From: Neelides folsomi
Taxonomy: Eukaryota; Arthropoda; Collembola; Neelipleona; Neelidae
NCBI GenBank assembly: GCA_034687125.1
Contig: JAQGBZ010000008.1
Location: 186,001 to 250,000, forward strand
Direction: 5' to 3'
Length of the DNA: 64,000 bases
Shown: one piece after another, positions 13,221 through 25,198 of the stretch
Layout of the letters: the number at the start of each line of letters is the position of its first letter
How positions within the stretch are numbered: position 1 is the stretch's first letter
Notes under the pieces: generated by a model
Seen by the model: only the letters and a program-made list of their open reading frames with translations
What the model was told of the DNA's origin: nothing
Database searches by the model: none
Made by a program: the position numbers and the translations under genes

Positions 13221-14350
13221 GTAAGGGGAAAATTCAAAAAAGTAAACATTATTCTATTATGGAGAAAAGAGAACATCGCCTCGGGTCTCATCACCATCAA
13301 AACCTTTTATTCAAGTTTATAATGGGGAAATGTAATTAGTTTCTCATCCTCACTTCCCTCCAAAGAATTCCCGAGTTTTGGAGGAAGGAAATGAAAACGT
13401 AAATCGTTCTGGTGTATAACTGGACATTTAATCTTTAAAACTCATTAATACATTTAGAAGGAGATATAAGTAATTTTATTTTTCTGCATCCAAGCAAAAA
13501 TCTTCTCAAATTTCATTTCCCCTCAAGCTACCCCTCGCATTGAACTCACAACATGCGTTATAAATTTTCAGTAATGTGATCTTATGGGAGTTTCCTTGCG
13601 AGTTGCAATTTATTCCCTCGACTTCTCTCATTTACCTTGTGCGACTGTGATATTTTTATATTATTCATCCGCTTACGGAGTTCGTATGACTTATTTTCTT
13701 TGGGAAAAGCTAAAGGACATTAGATGTCAAGCTTCCGACTCCTACTTATGTACTCTCTTCTTTTATTTATTCGAAGATGAGCTCGTGGAAAAGTTAGTTT
13801 TCTCCTCTTTAAATTTTATTCCTAAATTCTGATGGCGTGTGAGGGTGGGTTTTACTTGAAGGCGCCCAACTTCCTTACCCGAAATCCGAAGAAAGCGAAT
13901 GGAAGACCCAGCGTTGAGAGTCATAAACTTGTGATTTACTGCTTAATAGAACACACATTCATTATGGGGAATTCCCTCACTTCCTTATGCCTCTCGTTTC
14001 ATGGATGTAACAAGAATTCATTGTTTTAACATTTAAATACATTTAACATTTTTAAACTTATAAAAAGTTAATGTGATTTCTTCGTTACATGAACATAATA
14101 CTTAATACATTTATTTTTATGAATCTTTTATGAATCTCGTATATATTACTCAGCTCCATTTCTCAACAGATGAATTCAACCTTTTGTTATACATCTTTCT
14201 TTCATTTTTAAAACCCATTATATTTGCAAATATGCGGAAAGGAGGGATAAAGGTGGGAGAGAGGGAGAAGATCTGAAATTCAAATTTCACCTCTCGTAAT
14301 TCTCTCCAGATTTCTTTAACAGAAAATTCAAATTCCTCCATTCCTTTTTA
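13221..14350. other. Non-coding segment
   Basis: Mixed sequence, A+T-rich at about 14030-14130. Two consecutive + strand frames (13584-13832 and 13832-14029) are open for 82 and 65 codons but differ in frame and show no family resemblance. No gene is called. Confidence 0.5.
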
Positions 14351-14444
14351 TCTTCATCATCTTCATACGAAACTACAATCTAATGTACCATATATTAATA
14401 TTTACTTTCAATATATAGTACATATAATATTCGTATGATGAAAA
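14351..14444. repeat. Imperfect inverted repeat (possible MITE relic)
   Basis: Two blocks on the left recur, complemented, on the right in mirror order. TCATACGAA (14363-14371) pairs with TTCGTATGA (14430-14438). TGTACCATATATT (14384-14396) pairs with AATATATAGTACA (14410-14422) with one mismatch. The loop is 13 bases. The outer arms continue less perfectly as TCTTCATCAT / ATGATGAAAA. Nested paired blocks over about 94 bp suggest a decayed palindromic element. No target-site duplication could be fixed. It lies about 60 bases left of the clearer hairpin element at 14504. Confidence 0.45.
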
Positions 14445-14503
14445 TACATAAATATTATATTAGAAAAATATAATGGTCTTATAATTACCAACCGAATAAT
14501 ACA

Positions 14504-14597
14504 TACTCCCCAACGGCGAATGAATTGACAAAATCCTTGGTTCGACTACTGTTCATTGCATTTTGGGATTTTGCAATTCATTCGTTGCGGGGGAGTA
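14504..14597. mobile_element. Hairpin MITE with TA|CTCCCC...GGGGAG|TA ends
   Basis: The element is almost entirely a palindrome: left arm 14504-14537, right arm 14565-14597, loop of about 27 bases. Paired blocks are TACTCCCC, CGAATGAATTG and CAAAATCC, with small indels between them. The ends sit in TA dinucleotides (14504-14505 and 14596-14597), giving TA target-site duplications as used by Tc1/mariner transposases. The CTCCC terminus resembles the Stowaway class of mariner-related MITEs, best known from plants; that resemblance is from memory. There is no coding capacity. Alternative reading: a long hairpin transcript precursor. Confidence 0.6.
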
Positions 14598-17500
14598 TTA
14601 ACTTGTATTTATTATTTATTTAAACTTGCGCAATATTTGAAGTGGGGTTTTCATTAATTTATTAGAAGTTCTATAATATGAAGTTTAACTTTGTTTGCTC
14701 TCTTGTTAGTATAAAGTGCGTACTGGATGGAAATTTGTGAGTTTGGAGAGAACAGTGGAGCAATTTGCTTTTCTGTTTGTAAAGGAAGGGAAGATGAGGA
14801 AATGGATTCGGTAATGTCGTTCTTTTTATGCAACCACTCGGCAGCTCCCCTTAAAATGCATTTGTTTTACGATCCTTCATACTCATTTGAGGCTAACTCC
14901 CTTCAATATATTGTTCCTATTTTACTAGTCCTTAGCATAGGAATGGACCATGAGAAAGATCTGATAGGTATAGAAAGAGAAAGATGGTCTGGATAATGCT
15001 AGTAGAGCTATTTACAAAAGGTATGTTTACAAAGCATGTACGAATGTTTATGTAAAAAAGGAAAAACTGGGAGGTTTGGTCCTAATGGGTTCTTAGTTGG
15101 TCAACGGAAACCCAATTTAATTTTATGTAATGCTCATGGGCCAAGAAGCCAAATGAAATTGGTTGAAGAGTTTCGACTCTCCATGACTTAAGTGATGATT
15201 TCAAAGGTTAGATTTTAAGAATTTTTTATGAGAATAACTTACAAATACTTTTTATCAACCGAGTGGCTAGAAAGTAGAGTAAAACGTATCTCTTTTGCTT
15301 AATTAGAATTTTGATCATTGTTTTAAATCTCTTTACATTTTGGACAAATTGACAATTAGGTCATCTTGATTCTCATGAGTTGGCTCAGCTATTTATTTTA
15401 TCTTCCATCGGGATCATAAATTGTTAAGAACATCTCATAAACTCTCTTGGGTATTAAGATAGAGAACGATAAATACATAGATGCGCCAACACTCTCATCT
15501 TACATGCTACCTCTTTTTATTCAAAGCGGTTCCCTAACGTAGATTTTATATTATGCTGGATTTTCAGAGTAAGATATCAGATATACTTATTTTTTAAATA
15601 ATTCTATGAAACTTCTTTTGTAGAATATGCAAGAGCTTACGAATCTGGAACAAATTTTTTTTTATAAATTGAGTGAACTCGTTGAAGTAAAAAATTATGG
15701 TGTTCCTTGTACAACAATGTATTTGGATTCCAAAAAGAAGAAGAAAGGATATGAAAGGGAAAGTGGGAATTAGACCCAAATCCTAATACCAATTGTTACC
15801 CCTTAACATAGACGTAAAAAATAAAGCCGCGACTTTATTTTCCATTTTGGGTTTTATTTTACTTCATTTCTACCCATTTGACTCCAGGAGCCTTAAGGCT
15901 CGTCTTTTATGTCCTATTTATTCCATCGCCCTCTTTTTGGTTGATTTGGGGAAGAAGAGGAGAACTCACAGTGTGTGCTCTCCATTGTTTTCATTCCTCT
16001 CTATAACCTTTCTGATGGAGTTTGGAGCTTAAGAATTGACATTATCAAACGAAGGAACTCTACTGTACTTTTTCCATTCTATTTCCTCTCACCCTTTGAT
16101 CTAAATTTCCAAATCAAAGCTCCACTCATTGTTCGGGTGGCTAGGGAAGTAAATTTGATTTCTTTCTCTACAAATTCCCTGCTGTTCTTAAACTCGACAC
16201 GCAAATTGATCTGAAGCAGAAATCCAGGGAGTAAAGAGTTGCTCGGGGCTTTATAGTTTCATTTTCTTCCATTTGGCCTCATGCCCATTTGTCATCATTT
16301 CCAACACATCCTTTTTATATTTTCCAGCTTTTTGACTCTTAATAATGGCTCATGCAGTTTCTAAATTAAATCATATTTTCTTGTTAAATCAATTTAAGCC
16401 ATGCACTGTAAAATGTATCTCAATTGCCATATTTAATTCTATGGATGAAATTCATTATTTTACAAACATCGATCTATTTTAATTTTGTTTGCATATAGTC
16501 TTAATGATATGAATGCATAGAAGATTAAATTTGAAACAGTTGATGAGTAAAGGGGGATGGGTGCATGGATTTATTGAATTAAATGAAAATTAGAACGGAG
16601 TTTGAATTATGGGAATGGACATGTGGTTTTCAAATACAGCTCAAACAACAGGGATATTATATGCATTGAACACAGCTCCCCATCGTCGTATTTGGCTCCC
16701 CGATTGTAAATAATATTTCATCTCTTGATGTGCTGAGAGTGGGATTCGGGGAGGGTCTGTGGAAACAAAGGGGAAGTGCAGATCTCTTTTGTCCCTTAGG
16801 TCAGAGATTAAACTGCTCCGGGAAATGAGGGGAGTCACATGCAGTCGTCAATTATTTCCTTTCGAGGTGTACGCGTCAAATTTGAATTAGCATATAAGGG
16901 TTCAATGTAGAGAGCATTATTAAAGCAATAAAATTTATTGACCTCGTCAGTTGAGTAGATCCATCAGCAGAGTTCATAGAAAATACAGTGAGCATATGTG
17001 AGGTACTTTGGGTTTAGTTGGTGAAGCCAGGGAATTTTGAGGAAGAGATAGGCGAAGAAGTGAACAATGTGCCAATGACAAGGATCCAATGTTTCAGTCT
17101 GTCGTAAATTTTCTAGCGGAGACTGTGGCTTCGATCCTGTCCAACTCTTCCGTTCCCAATTCCCTTTTATACCCCATATACTTCCACTTCATTCCAATTT
17201 GCTTTAATAGAGGCTCTATTATAAAACCATTGAGATTGAAGAGTGAAAGAAATAAATGGAATCTGTTTCTCGAAAGATTACAAATGATGAGACATTTTGG
17301 GCGACGAGAGGAATGAGAAGAATAATGCTTTCTTGGCCAAATATGTTTCAGAGCTCAACTCAAGTGCTTCTCGAGAGAAATTGAATTAGAGGAAGAGAAG
17401 AAAAGATTTTGGCTCCTTTTGGAAGAAGAGTGCAATGGAGCTCTCGCTCACTCGAGTGCGAGCGGTGTAATTAAAATGAGTCGTAAAATATTGCCTGCCA

Positions 17501-18766
17501 CTTCGGCTTCTTCAGCTCCCTAGCTGCATTAATCCCCACTCGGACATAACACGAGGGCCGTCAGCAGCTCCTCTTTCGCATCTATGTACTTTGTATTGAA
17601 GGGGTGGAGCTTATTAGAGCCAATTTATGTGGAATGATAATGATTAATATGTATTCACTTGCTGGAGTCGAAGGAGATTTTTTATTCGCATTCACATTGC
17701 ATCTTTTATAGAATTATTTTATTGATCCTAATAAAACGAGTTTGCTAAATTGAATGAAATGAAGCGAATTTTCGAGGGGTCGAGGCAAGTCGTGAATACT
17801 CTATTAGCAATTTCATACAGCTTCGAGCCAGTTCTTGTAAATGACTCTTCGCAATTAAACAATAGTAAATTAATTGAAATGTTCTTGAATGCATATTTTG
17901 TGATACAAGGTTAATTTATTGATTTCAATTGACTCGTCTCCTCGAGTATTGTACGACATTTATATTAATGGACGGACATCTTAATCACATGTTATTATAT
18001 TAAGGGTAGAAATTGAGAAGTCTTTATATTTAATCTTGGTCAACGAGGCGGAGTCGATCGAGCAAAGCTTGAGGCTTATTTGTTATTTGTGAATTTGTAA
18101 CATTTTCCAAGTAATGGAACTTTGAGTATTAAAGTTTGCTTCGAGACGATGATTTGCAAATTCATTATTTAAGACAGAGCAAAGAGCAGTTTTCATCAAA
18201 GGATACGTATATTCATTTATCTGGCGGCTCCTCTCGGGTCCTTACACACATAATGTGCGTCGTGAATAAGATGAGCGAAGGATGATTTTGATTTTGCTCA
18301 GGGTGGTTGGCGGTTCCTGTGCTGACAGCCGTGTTAATTAAGTTGCAATACAATAGGGCAACAGATGCTTACATTTGTAAATGCATCGAAATGGAGGTAG
18401 TTGAAAAGGCTTGAGGACTCGAGCGGGTTCATCTGATACTCCGAAATTCTCACAGCTAATTTAGTATAGTAGGGCCCTTCACCTCATCCCCACTTCCACT
18501 TGTAGGCAGAGGTTGGGTTGAGCTGACGAGTAGTACGGAGAAGTTATTACTTATTGCATATAAGGAATTCATTCCCCTCCTCGTCCTTCGGGATACTAAT
18601 TTGCCTTTGGACATTTTCCCATGTAGACCATGCAGGCTTCATTCTCCAACACAGAGTGATTCATTAACGACGCTGAGATTGCAAGTTGAACGGAGTTTAT
18701 TTTCTTATTGTGCTACCTGCTATGTGATGATGAGCGGTAAATCACAGGAGGCTTCGGCTCCCTTAC

Positions 18767-18805
18767 CTTCCTTACCATCCTCCGTCATTATGTTTGAAAA
18801 ATGAG
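18767..18805 (-). other. Candidate minus-strand exon (39 nt)
   Basis: Read on the minus strand, a strong acceptor (CACTTTTTCCTCACCAG) is followed by 39 bases and then GGAAG|GTAAGG, a near-ideal donor; a second GTAAGG lies nine bases earlier. One frame is open across the full length and encodes HFSNIMTEDGKE in the middle. It is as good as the + strand candidates, so it serves as a control: such pairs arise on both strands of this pyrimidine/purine-biased DNA. Confidence 0.12.
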
Positions 18806-18877
18806 CTGGTGAGGAAAAAGTGGAAAAGTTTAATTTATTAAATAGGGATGAGAAGAGGTTGAGAGTGAATAAGTTTG

Positions 18878-18894
18878 TTATTTATTTATTTATT
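18878..18894. repeat. Short (TTTA)n microsatellite
   Basis: Four tandem copies of TTAT/TTTA in 17 bases. A similar (AAAT)n run lies at 47249-47265. Both are short and probably not polymorphic enough to matter. Confidence 0.5.
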
Positions 18895-19559
18895 CAGCGA
18901 GGAATTTTGATTGGATTGGTGAGACAAGGAGCATTAATGGGAGAACAGAAGCACAGATAAGAAGGAGACTCATTAAGAGATTATGAGAGAACCGATGGAG
19001 TAAGATAGCTATGTGGATATGGTCATTATTCTATCTCACCTTGAGATAATCATTGCTGCTATATCTCATAATGAAGACCGGCAACATACAACAACGAAGG
19101 GTGGAGGAGATTAGCCAGGGTCGAAATCAATGATGGTTCTCTAATAGAAAGTAAATTATCGGGAGTTTCTACTCATGGCTTCTCCCCTTTCTTCTATAGC
19201 TGAGATAGGGGTTTATAAGAAGGCATTTTCTGTTGAAGATAATTCGGCATCTTTCGGCCATGCGTCACTTGAACTTCAGGAGGCGAAGTTTGTGATTATA
19301 AGGGAGATTACATAAAGTAACCCTCCTTCCCCTCCATGATCAGAACTCAAGGAGCTTATAGTATGGGAGAATGGGATAGAGCTACAGAGGTTTCTTCCTT
19401 TTTCCGGGTTCCTATTAACTTTCCCGCTCCCCTTTCATTGCACTTCAATTTCTCAGTACGAAACTGAGCCTACTTCCTTTCAAATCTCGCCAAATCTTGG
19501 CAAAGTTCATATCTTTCCCTCAACTAATCCCCTTCCTATGATGAACCATTCATGTGAAG

Positions 19560-20030
19560 AAATTTGAGTAGGAAGGAATTTCTTTTAAATTTCAAATATC
19601 TTATCTAAATCCATCTTTAGATATTTAAGACTTTTTATTACTTTTAAAGCTTAGCTTTTAATGCTTTAACTTTTTATTTGATAAAAACCAATAAATTGAT
19701 AAATCTAATCTAAAATTCAATTTTCAGAAAGGAAAATATTTCCAGTCTTTTTTATTGCATAATATAACATAGTAAATATCACACTTTGATATCGTATTAA
19801 ATTTTACGATTACTTATTTCATATTATGTACGTGGCATTTAGTATAAAATATTTAAGCGGCTTTTATAAAGAAAATCAATGAAATATAGCTTAAGGGATG
19901 TCTCACATGTAAAGTAGAATTCCATGTTGTAAAAGAGGTTGAGTATGGAATTTTATTTTTTCACTTTCATTCATTTTGAACAAAGTGAAATATGAGGACC
20001 TTGGGGTTTGGGATAAAAAATAAAGAATAA
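19560..20030. other. A+T-rich block
   Basis: A block of very high A+T, about 19560-19900, holding small imperfect stem-loops such as ATCTAAA/TTTAGAT near 19592-19611 and TTAAAGC/GCTTTTAA near 19643-19660. No coding or RNA gene is seen. It forms the left boundary of the possible decayed coding segment that follows. Confidence 0.5.
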
Positions 20031-20398
20031 AAAAGTTCTTATTATGTAGTTCAATTGGTCGGGGTTAAGAATTTCATAGAAAGACGGAATTTGTTTCTCT
20101 TGTATTATGAAAAAAACCCACGACATGTGATTAAAACTGATGATATCATTTGTGTTGATCTTTTGAATCCTCCAGTTGATCCAAGGAACCGAGAATCAAG
20201 TCCGATAACAAAAGCAAACCGACAACTCACTTCGGGTAGAAGCTAGATGTGAAGACAAATGAGGATTTTCTCAAAAGCGGGACTCCTGTTGTGCCTCATT
20301 CAGTTTCGGAAGTTGGAGTTGATGTTATAAGGAGGGATCTGCATTTACTCGTTATTTTTTCCTCTATCCATCCTCATAATACAAATTTGGTCAAATGA
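20031..20398 (+). pseudogene. Possible decayed coding segment, two frames offset by one frameshift
   Basis: One + strand frame is open for 71 codons from just after a stop at 20028 to TAG at 20244-20246. A second frame opens at 20240, a few bases before the first closes, and runs 52 codons to TGA at 20396-20398. The two abut so that a single small indel near 20240 would join them. The first contains KTDDIICVDLLNPPVDPRNR; the second begins KLDVKTNEDFLKSGTPVV. Both have balanced, protein-like composition rather than the Lys/Phe/Ile/Tyr bias of random A+T-rich translation. No family is recognised, no start codon in good context is seen, and chance cannot be excluded. A retroposed or transposon-derived fragment would fit. 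Confidence 0.22.
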
Positions 20399-23300
20399 GG
20401 CATAGGGCAGATGAGTAATGGAAAGTCATATTGTTCAAGCATTAAAGAAAATATACCCAAGTTTAAGCGAGGTTTAAGCATATGCTCAATATTTATTTTA
20501 ATCCTATTATGCCGATATTAGACTCTGTTTTCATTGCTGGTAAATTAACATGAATATGAAATTATGAATTTTAATCATACTAAGAAATAATGATGTCTAT
20601 TTATTTCAATTATTTTGGACAATGGATGGCAACAGGTTGAAGTTGAGTTTCAACTTGATGTTGGGAAATTGGTAAAAGTGGGATGGAAATAGTCCTGTGG
20701 TGTAGATGGATGGCTGGCATAATGAGAACTCTTCCTTTCAGCGCGTAATAGATGAAGGGTTGAGGGCTGTTATGACAGCATGGGGGAAACTTCATAATGA
20801 CTCTTCTTTCTCTGGAGCGGCCCTTCAGCCCCATATCCATCTATCGCCTTCACTTTTTGACTTGATCGGAATCCTCTGCCGCCCTGTTATTATATTATAC
20901 ATTACGTACGTGGAATTTGTACTGCATTCTCACGTGGTCATAGTGGGGAAAAGAGGAGGTAGTGAATCATATACGAGATCTGAAAATAAATTTTGGCGGA
21001 GTGATGTGATCCGGTTAATGGGAGATTCTCAATGCACCTTCTCATCCGGAATGTCAAACACAGAGCACGTCCACCCTCAACTCTGATTGCTCTACTTCAA
21101 AATCCTTCTCCTCCCAGGCGCTTCGTTTTCATCCTCTTCATTTCAGTTTCAATTCCCCGCTTCTTCCCTCATTTGCCTCAATGTTGCGAACAATGACGGA
21201 AATTTTATATCATCTACAATGGCATTGGATTCAGCCACATTGAATCTAAATTTCAACTCGGGCCCAGCTGAATAATTATTTATCCTCACTTCTATTACAT
21301 GGACGTTATGTAATGAGCTCTTCCTTGGAGCTTCGTATTTTCAAGACCGCCTAGCGCATTGATTTCTCATTCTCTTCTTCTGGGAGAATAGAAACTACCG
21401 ATGTCCCAAGTTTCTTATCTTGATTCTCAATCCAACACCAGTTCTATTATGCATTCAGACATGAGTGTTTGCTTCCTTATTCTCTCCTTTATTAATAGAA
21501 GACGTGATATGAAGAAAATCTTAATCTAATAGTCGAATATACAGTGTAACTAATTCTAGAAAACAAAAGGAGAGCGTTGGAAATCCTCAATTTAGAGCTT
21601 TACACCATCTCATTATCTGGGAGATTTACATTCCCGGGAAGTTTGACATGGAATGGAGGAGATGGTGGGAACGGCTTCCCTAATCGCTCCGATTCCTTAG
21701 TAATAAATCAAAACTTCAGTCGAGTGAATGGAATGGAATGTGGTGCGTAGGAGATACGGGAAACTGAATAAATTCCTCAATGTGTTGAACGGAGCCAGAC
21801 GAGAGGAGTTGGGATTATAGACATCCATTAACGCTGGAGTCTAATGCATTCCCAATTTGCAACTCGAAATGTTGTAAGAAAGAGGAAGTTTCCAGCTATT
21901 TGGTTCTTCTTTCATTTTCACATTAACCAATTTACTATCAATACATGTTCTGACTCCCATTTGCTTCATTGAGTTCACGGGTGATTGTCTTTTCATTTTT
22001 TCTTTCTTATTCTTTGTGACATTGGGAGAAGAGTGGATGGAAATGGAGAGCAGGGCACTCCATACATAATGATAAGGTAGACGAAGTTTGTGAATGCAAT
22101 CTGCGGGATTGAGTAATTGAATCTCCTGGTTTCTACTTTTTCTAATGGGGCCGAACCCTTGGCCCTTACAAAGGTTCATCCATTATCGAAAATCAATAGA
22201 TCAAATACAGTAGCAACTTTTTTACACAACTGTCAGCTTTTTTGACACCTCCACTTGAATATTCCCACAGAGGTTGGTTTAATAAGAACAGCGTTTGTCC
22301 GTGTTTTGCACAGCGGTGAAGGTGATGGCTACATTAAATTCAGGCTATCAGGAGAAATTGCTCTATTGTACCTCCAGAAGCATTTGGTCACTTTCCGGTT
22401 TTTCCACTACAACTCCTCAGCTGGATAAAAGCTCGTATCGTTTGATATACTCATGCATATACCGAATACTTAACTTAACTTTTGGGTAATGTTTATCAGC
22501 ATCTAATACTTAAGCGCATCACAATCCAATGCATTTTTTTGCATTCAAGATTATTTTTTACATCAGTTTATCTTGTTTTATATGCAAGTGAATGTATGAA
22601 TTCTTTTTCTCAGATTTCAATTTGAATCGATTAGGATATTATTTAAAAAAATGTATTTCGTCTCATCCTTTTAAAATATAAGAATTCGAGAAATAAAATT
22701 TGAAATTGATTTTATATTAGACTTCGTATATTTGATCCAGTAAGATTTTTATGTTCCTCGCTCTTCTTGGCTTCTTGGAGCACTTCAATGTCTTTCTAGG
22801 TTATTTTGCTCGAGGAATGAGATGAAGAGAAATTGTAGGGGTAAATGACTTGATTCGATCCATTTTCTTTTCCATTCCTCCTCCTGTTTCTTTTCATTTC
22901 CCAATTCGGAGGGCAGCAAGCATTGAATGGCTGACAGTTGACCGAAAGAGAAAATACAGTTGATTCAGGCGACTGGGACGGAATGTGAAATGGGATTAAG
23001 TTTCCTATTCTATCCGCATTCTTCCTTCCTTGGTTTCGGTGTTTTTTCCCAATACCGTCGAACGAGTTCGTTAGGGTCTCATGGGGCTAGATGGGGGAAG
23101 ACGCTGTCCATTATTGACACGAGCCTTCGGGAAGTTGTAGGATGTTTTATTGGCGACGCATAAGGCATATTCGAGCTGGACAAACTCCCGGCAGGGCAGA
23201 TGTGGATTTGATGCTCCTCCGAGAACACCCGCTTGATTCCTTCATCCCCCTCCAACGCCACTGGTTATGACGTGTGGGAGATGTGTGCCAGTTACTTTTA

Positions 23301-24561
23301 GATTTTTCCGACCCGACCAAGTCATCCCCTGTAATGGAGGTCCTTTAGAGTGGCAGAGTGGCTATGGCAGCCATAATACAAAATTGCCCTCCCTTTTATG
23401 CTCCAAAATGAAGATTGATTGACAGGGCAGACGCAATTTTTACACATGACGCACTGGAGATCCAACCTTGCCCTTTTCACTTTTTCAAACATTACATATG
23501 CGAAGGCCTAAGGGGAAGGAAATGCATCAAGTCGTGATGTGTTTTATATTCGGAGGTGTGCATCTGCAACTCGCGGAAGTTCGGACGTGTTAAAATGGTA
23601 CAGACATTGAACTGGAAGGGTCGCCGGTGAAAAGTGGAGGACAATAGAGAAGGAAGTGAATATGATGTAATGAAAGAAAGTGTCTGGAGCGGAGGCTGGG
23701 CCGATTGTCAATTCCATTCCACGCCGCTGATGTTCCTCTTATGAATCTTTGGATAGACAACCGTTGACATTGACTTCGCCCTCGATTCTTCCCTCAAATT
23801 GGAATAGAAATGAGACAATGAACGGATGACGATTTCGTATGTTAAAGCATATTGTATGTCGAATACCGCGCTTTACCTGCACTCCCCTTTTCTATCTCTA
23901 CAAAGCCCATTCTCTTTCCGATTCACGTACTGTGAAATAAATTGAAATTGGAAAGGCCCACGCTTCTATTTGCCCTCACTGCTCATGTATGAAAGTGGAA
24001 TCACTGTTCTCACTTTTCTCTACGCACCAATATTTGATCTCAAAATTGGAAAATCTTTTTGATATTTAAAATGCGTGTTTATGTACACGTGATCACTCTT
24101 GCATGACTCTTGTTTAATCAAATGCCTATTTAATTTTTTTGGCAATTTCCCTTTTATACAATATTTTATTATATTACCTTAATAAGTATCTGTATGTTCT
24201 AATGTTTAAAAACTCCTTTTGGAACATCATTGAGGATAAATATCAAAATGGATCTTAAAAGTGAGGCAAAGAGTGAATTTATGATTCATGAGAGGCAAAG
24301 GACTCTTCTTTTCCTGTGCATTACTCTCAAAGTCGTAGATGGTGATAGGAGATTTTAACGAAAGAGGCTTCCTTTTACAAGCCAGCTCCCGACCGACGAC
24401 ATAAAAGGAATGGTGACATTGTACCGAGTCTCCCGGAGTGGATGGCCGGACTCCACTTTCCGGATTTGGAATTGGAACTTGCTCCTTTATTGCCCCTGAC
24501 TCTCAGCTCGGATGAAATCTTCCATTTTCTACTCTAAACTCACCATTTTTTACTTCCTCAG
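20399..24561. other. Non-coding segment
   Basis: No gene is recognised. Frames at 20706-21086 (126 codons, +) and 21841-22179 (112 codons, -) are the longest, both about as long as chance allows. The first begins at an ATG (20708) but is rich in neither charged blocks nor any known motif. An A+T-rich block lies at about 22500-22730 and another at 24050-24260. An 18-base pyrimidine-rich run ending CAG at 24561 forms the acceptor of the next candidate. Confidence 0.45.
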
Positions 24562-24640
24562 TTATACACGGGAACATATACATAGACTGCCGTCGGGTCG
24601 TATTTTTCCAAACCTGAGGAGTTTCTCTGAAAGAGAATAT
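24562..24640 (+). other. Candidate internal exon (79 nt)
   Basis: The acceptor is strong (CCATTTTTTACTTCCTCAG, ending at 24561); the donor is weaker (GAATAT|GTAAGA at 24641). One frame is open, using the first base to finish a codon and leaving in phase 0, and encodes 26 Arg-rich residues starting YTREHIHRLPSGRIF. Its entry phase matches the exit phase of the 13147-13220 candidate, but phase agreement alone has a one-in-three chance. The peptide is not recognised. Confidence 0.12.
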
Positions 24641-24955
24641 GTAAGAATGGATGAAGGAGTTTTGGAGTCTTATTTTGATGAGCCGTTTTGTGGGTTTTTC
24701 GAGCTGGGTTTAAGACTCCTTAAATTCACTTTTACGTACTCAATTCCAAGTTGAAGAATACGTGGTGAGAGTGGGAGTCGGAGAGTTCAAGGGTTCCCTC
24801 ATCTTCATCTCCAGATCATTTTTGATTTATGGATGGTGGTTTTAGTCCTGAGTTTGTTTGCTAAAACCTCTTTATGATCTCAGACAACTGCTTTTTTAAA
24901 TTGCATTTGGAACGTATAAATTCATATTCCTTCTATGATTTTATCAATATTATTG

Positions 24956-25198
24956 TACACCGTGTCCAGTATCTAAAGTGGCCCTCTTCTCACTATTGCT
25001 TCACGCTCCTTTCCTCTCGTTTCCTTTAGTTCCCTTTGCTCCAGAAATCCATTTAATATTAAGTCTAAAATTAATCAATATTATATGAAATGAAAAATTG
25101 AAATTATGTGAATGTAAATTATAATTTAAAACTATGCGACACTGAGCACAAGAGATACGCATTTAAGAAGGGCCACTTTAGATATTGGACACGGTGTA
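24956..25198. mobile_element. Tc1/mariner-type MITE with 27-bp terminal inverted repeats
   Basis: The left end reads TA followed by CACCGTGTCC, AGTATCTAAAG, TGGCCCT (through 24984). The right end (25170-25198) is its reverse complement with a single mismatch (GT versus AT in the AGTATC/AATATC word), closing with GGACACGGTG then TA. Both ends lie inside TA dinucleotides (24956-24957 and 25197-25198), the target-site duplication typical of Tc1/mariner elements. The interior, about 185 bp, is A+T-rich and has no open frame of note, so the element is non-autonomous and was presumably moved by a transposase encoded elsewhere. The near-identity of the ends suggests limited decay since insertion. 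Confidence 0.85.

Larger units (their letters stand above)
14598..19560. other. Non-coding segment
   Basis: About 5 kb with no gene recognised. Frames of 60-89 codons occur on both strands at chance density. A short (TTTA)n run lies at 18878-18894. Around 17080-18500 the sequence is richer in unique-looking, less repetitive words than its surroundings and could hold conserved non-coding elements, but that needs comparison with related genomes. A minus-strand splice-site pair at 18767-18805 is listed separately. Confidence 0.45.

Noticed and set aside
16669-16690. TGAACACAGCT, matching the first eleven bases I recall for miR-317
   Set aside because: The remaining bases do not match and no hairpin forms around it.
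7325-18240. Shared 16-mer GGCTCCTCTCGGGTCC at about 7325 and 18224
   Set aside because: Flanks are unrelated, and one 16-base coincidence is within chance in 64 kb of pyrimidine-biased DNA.
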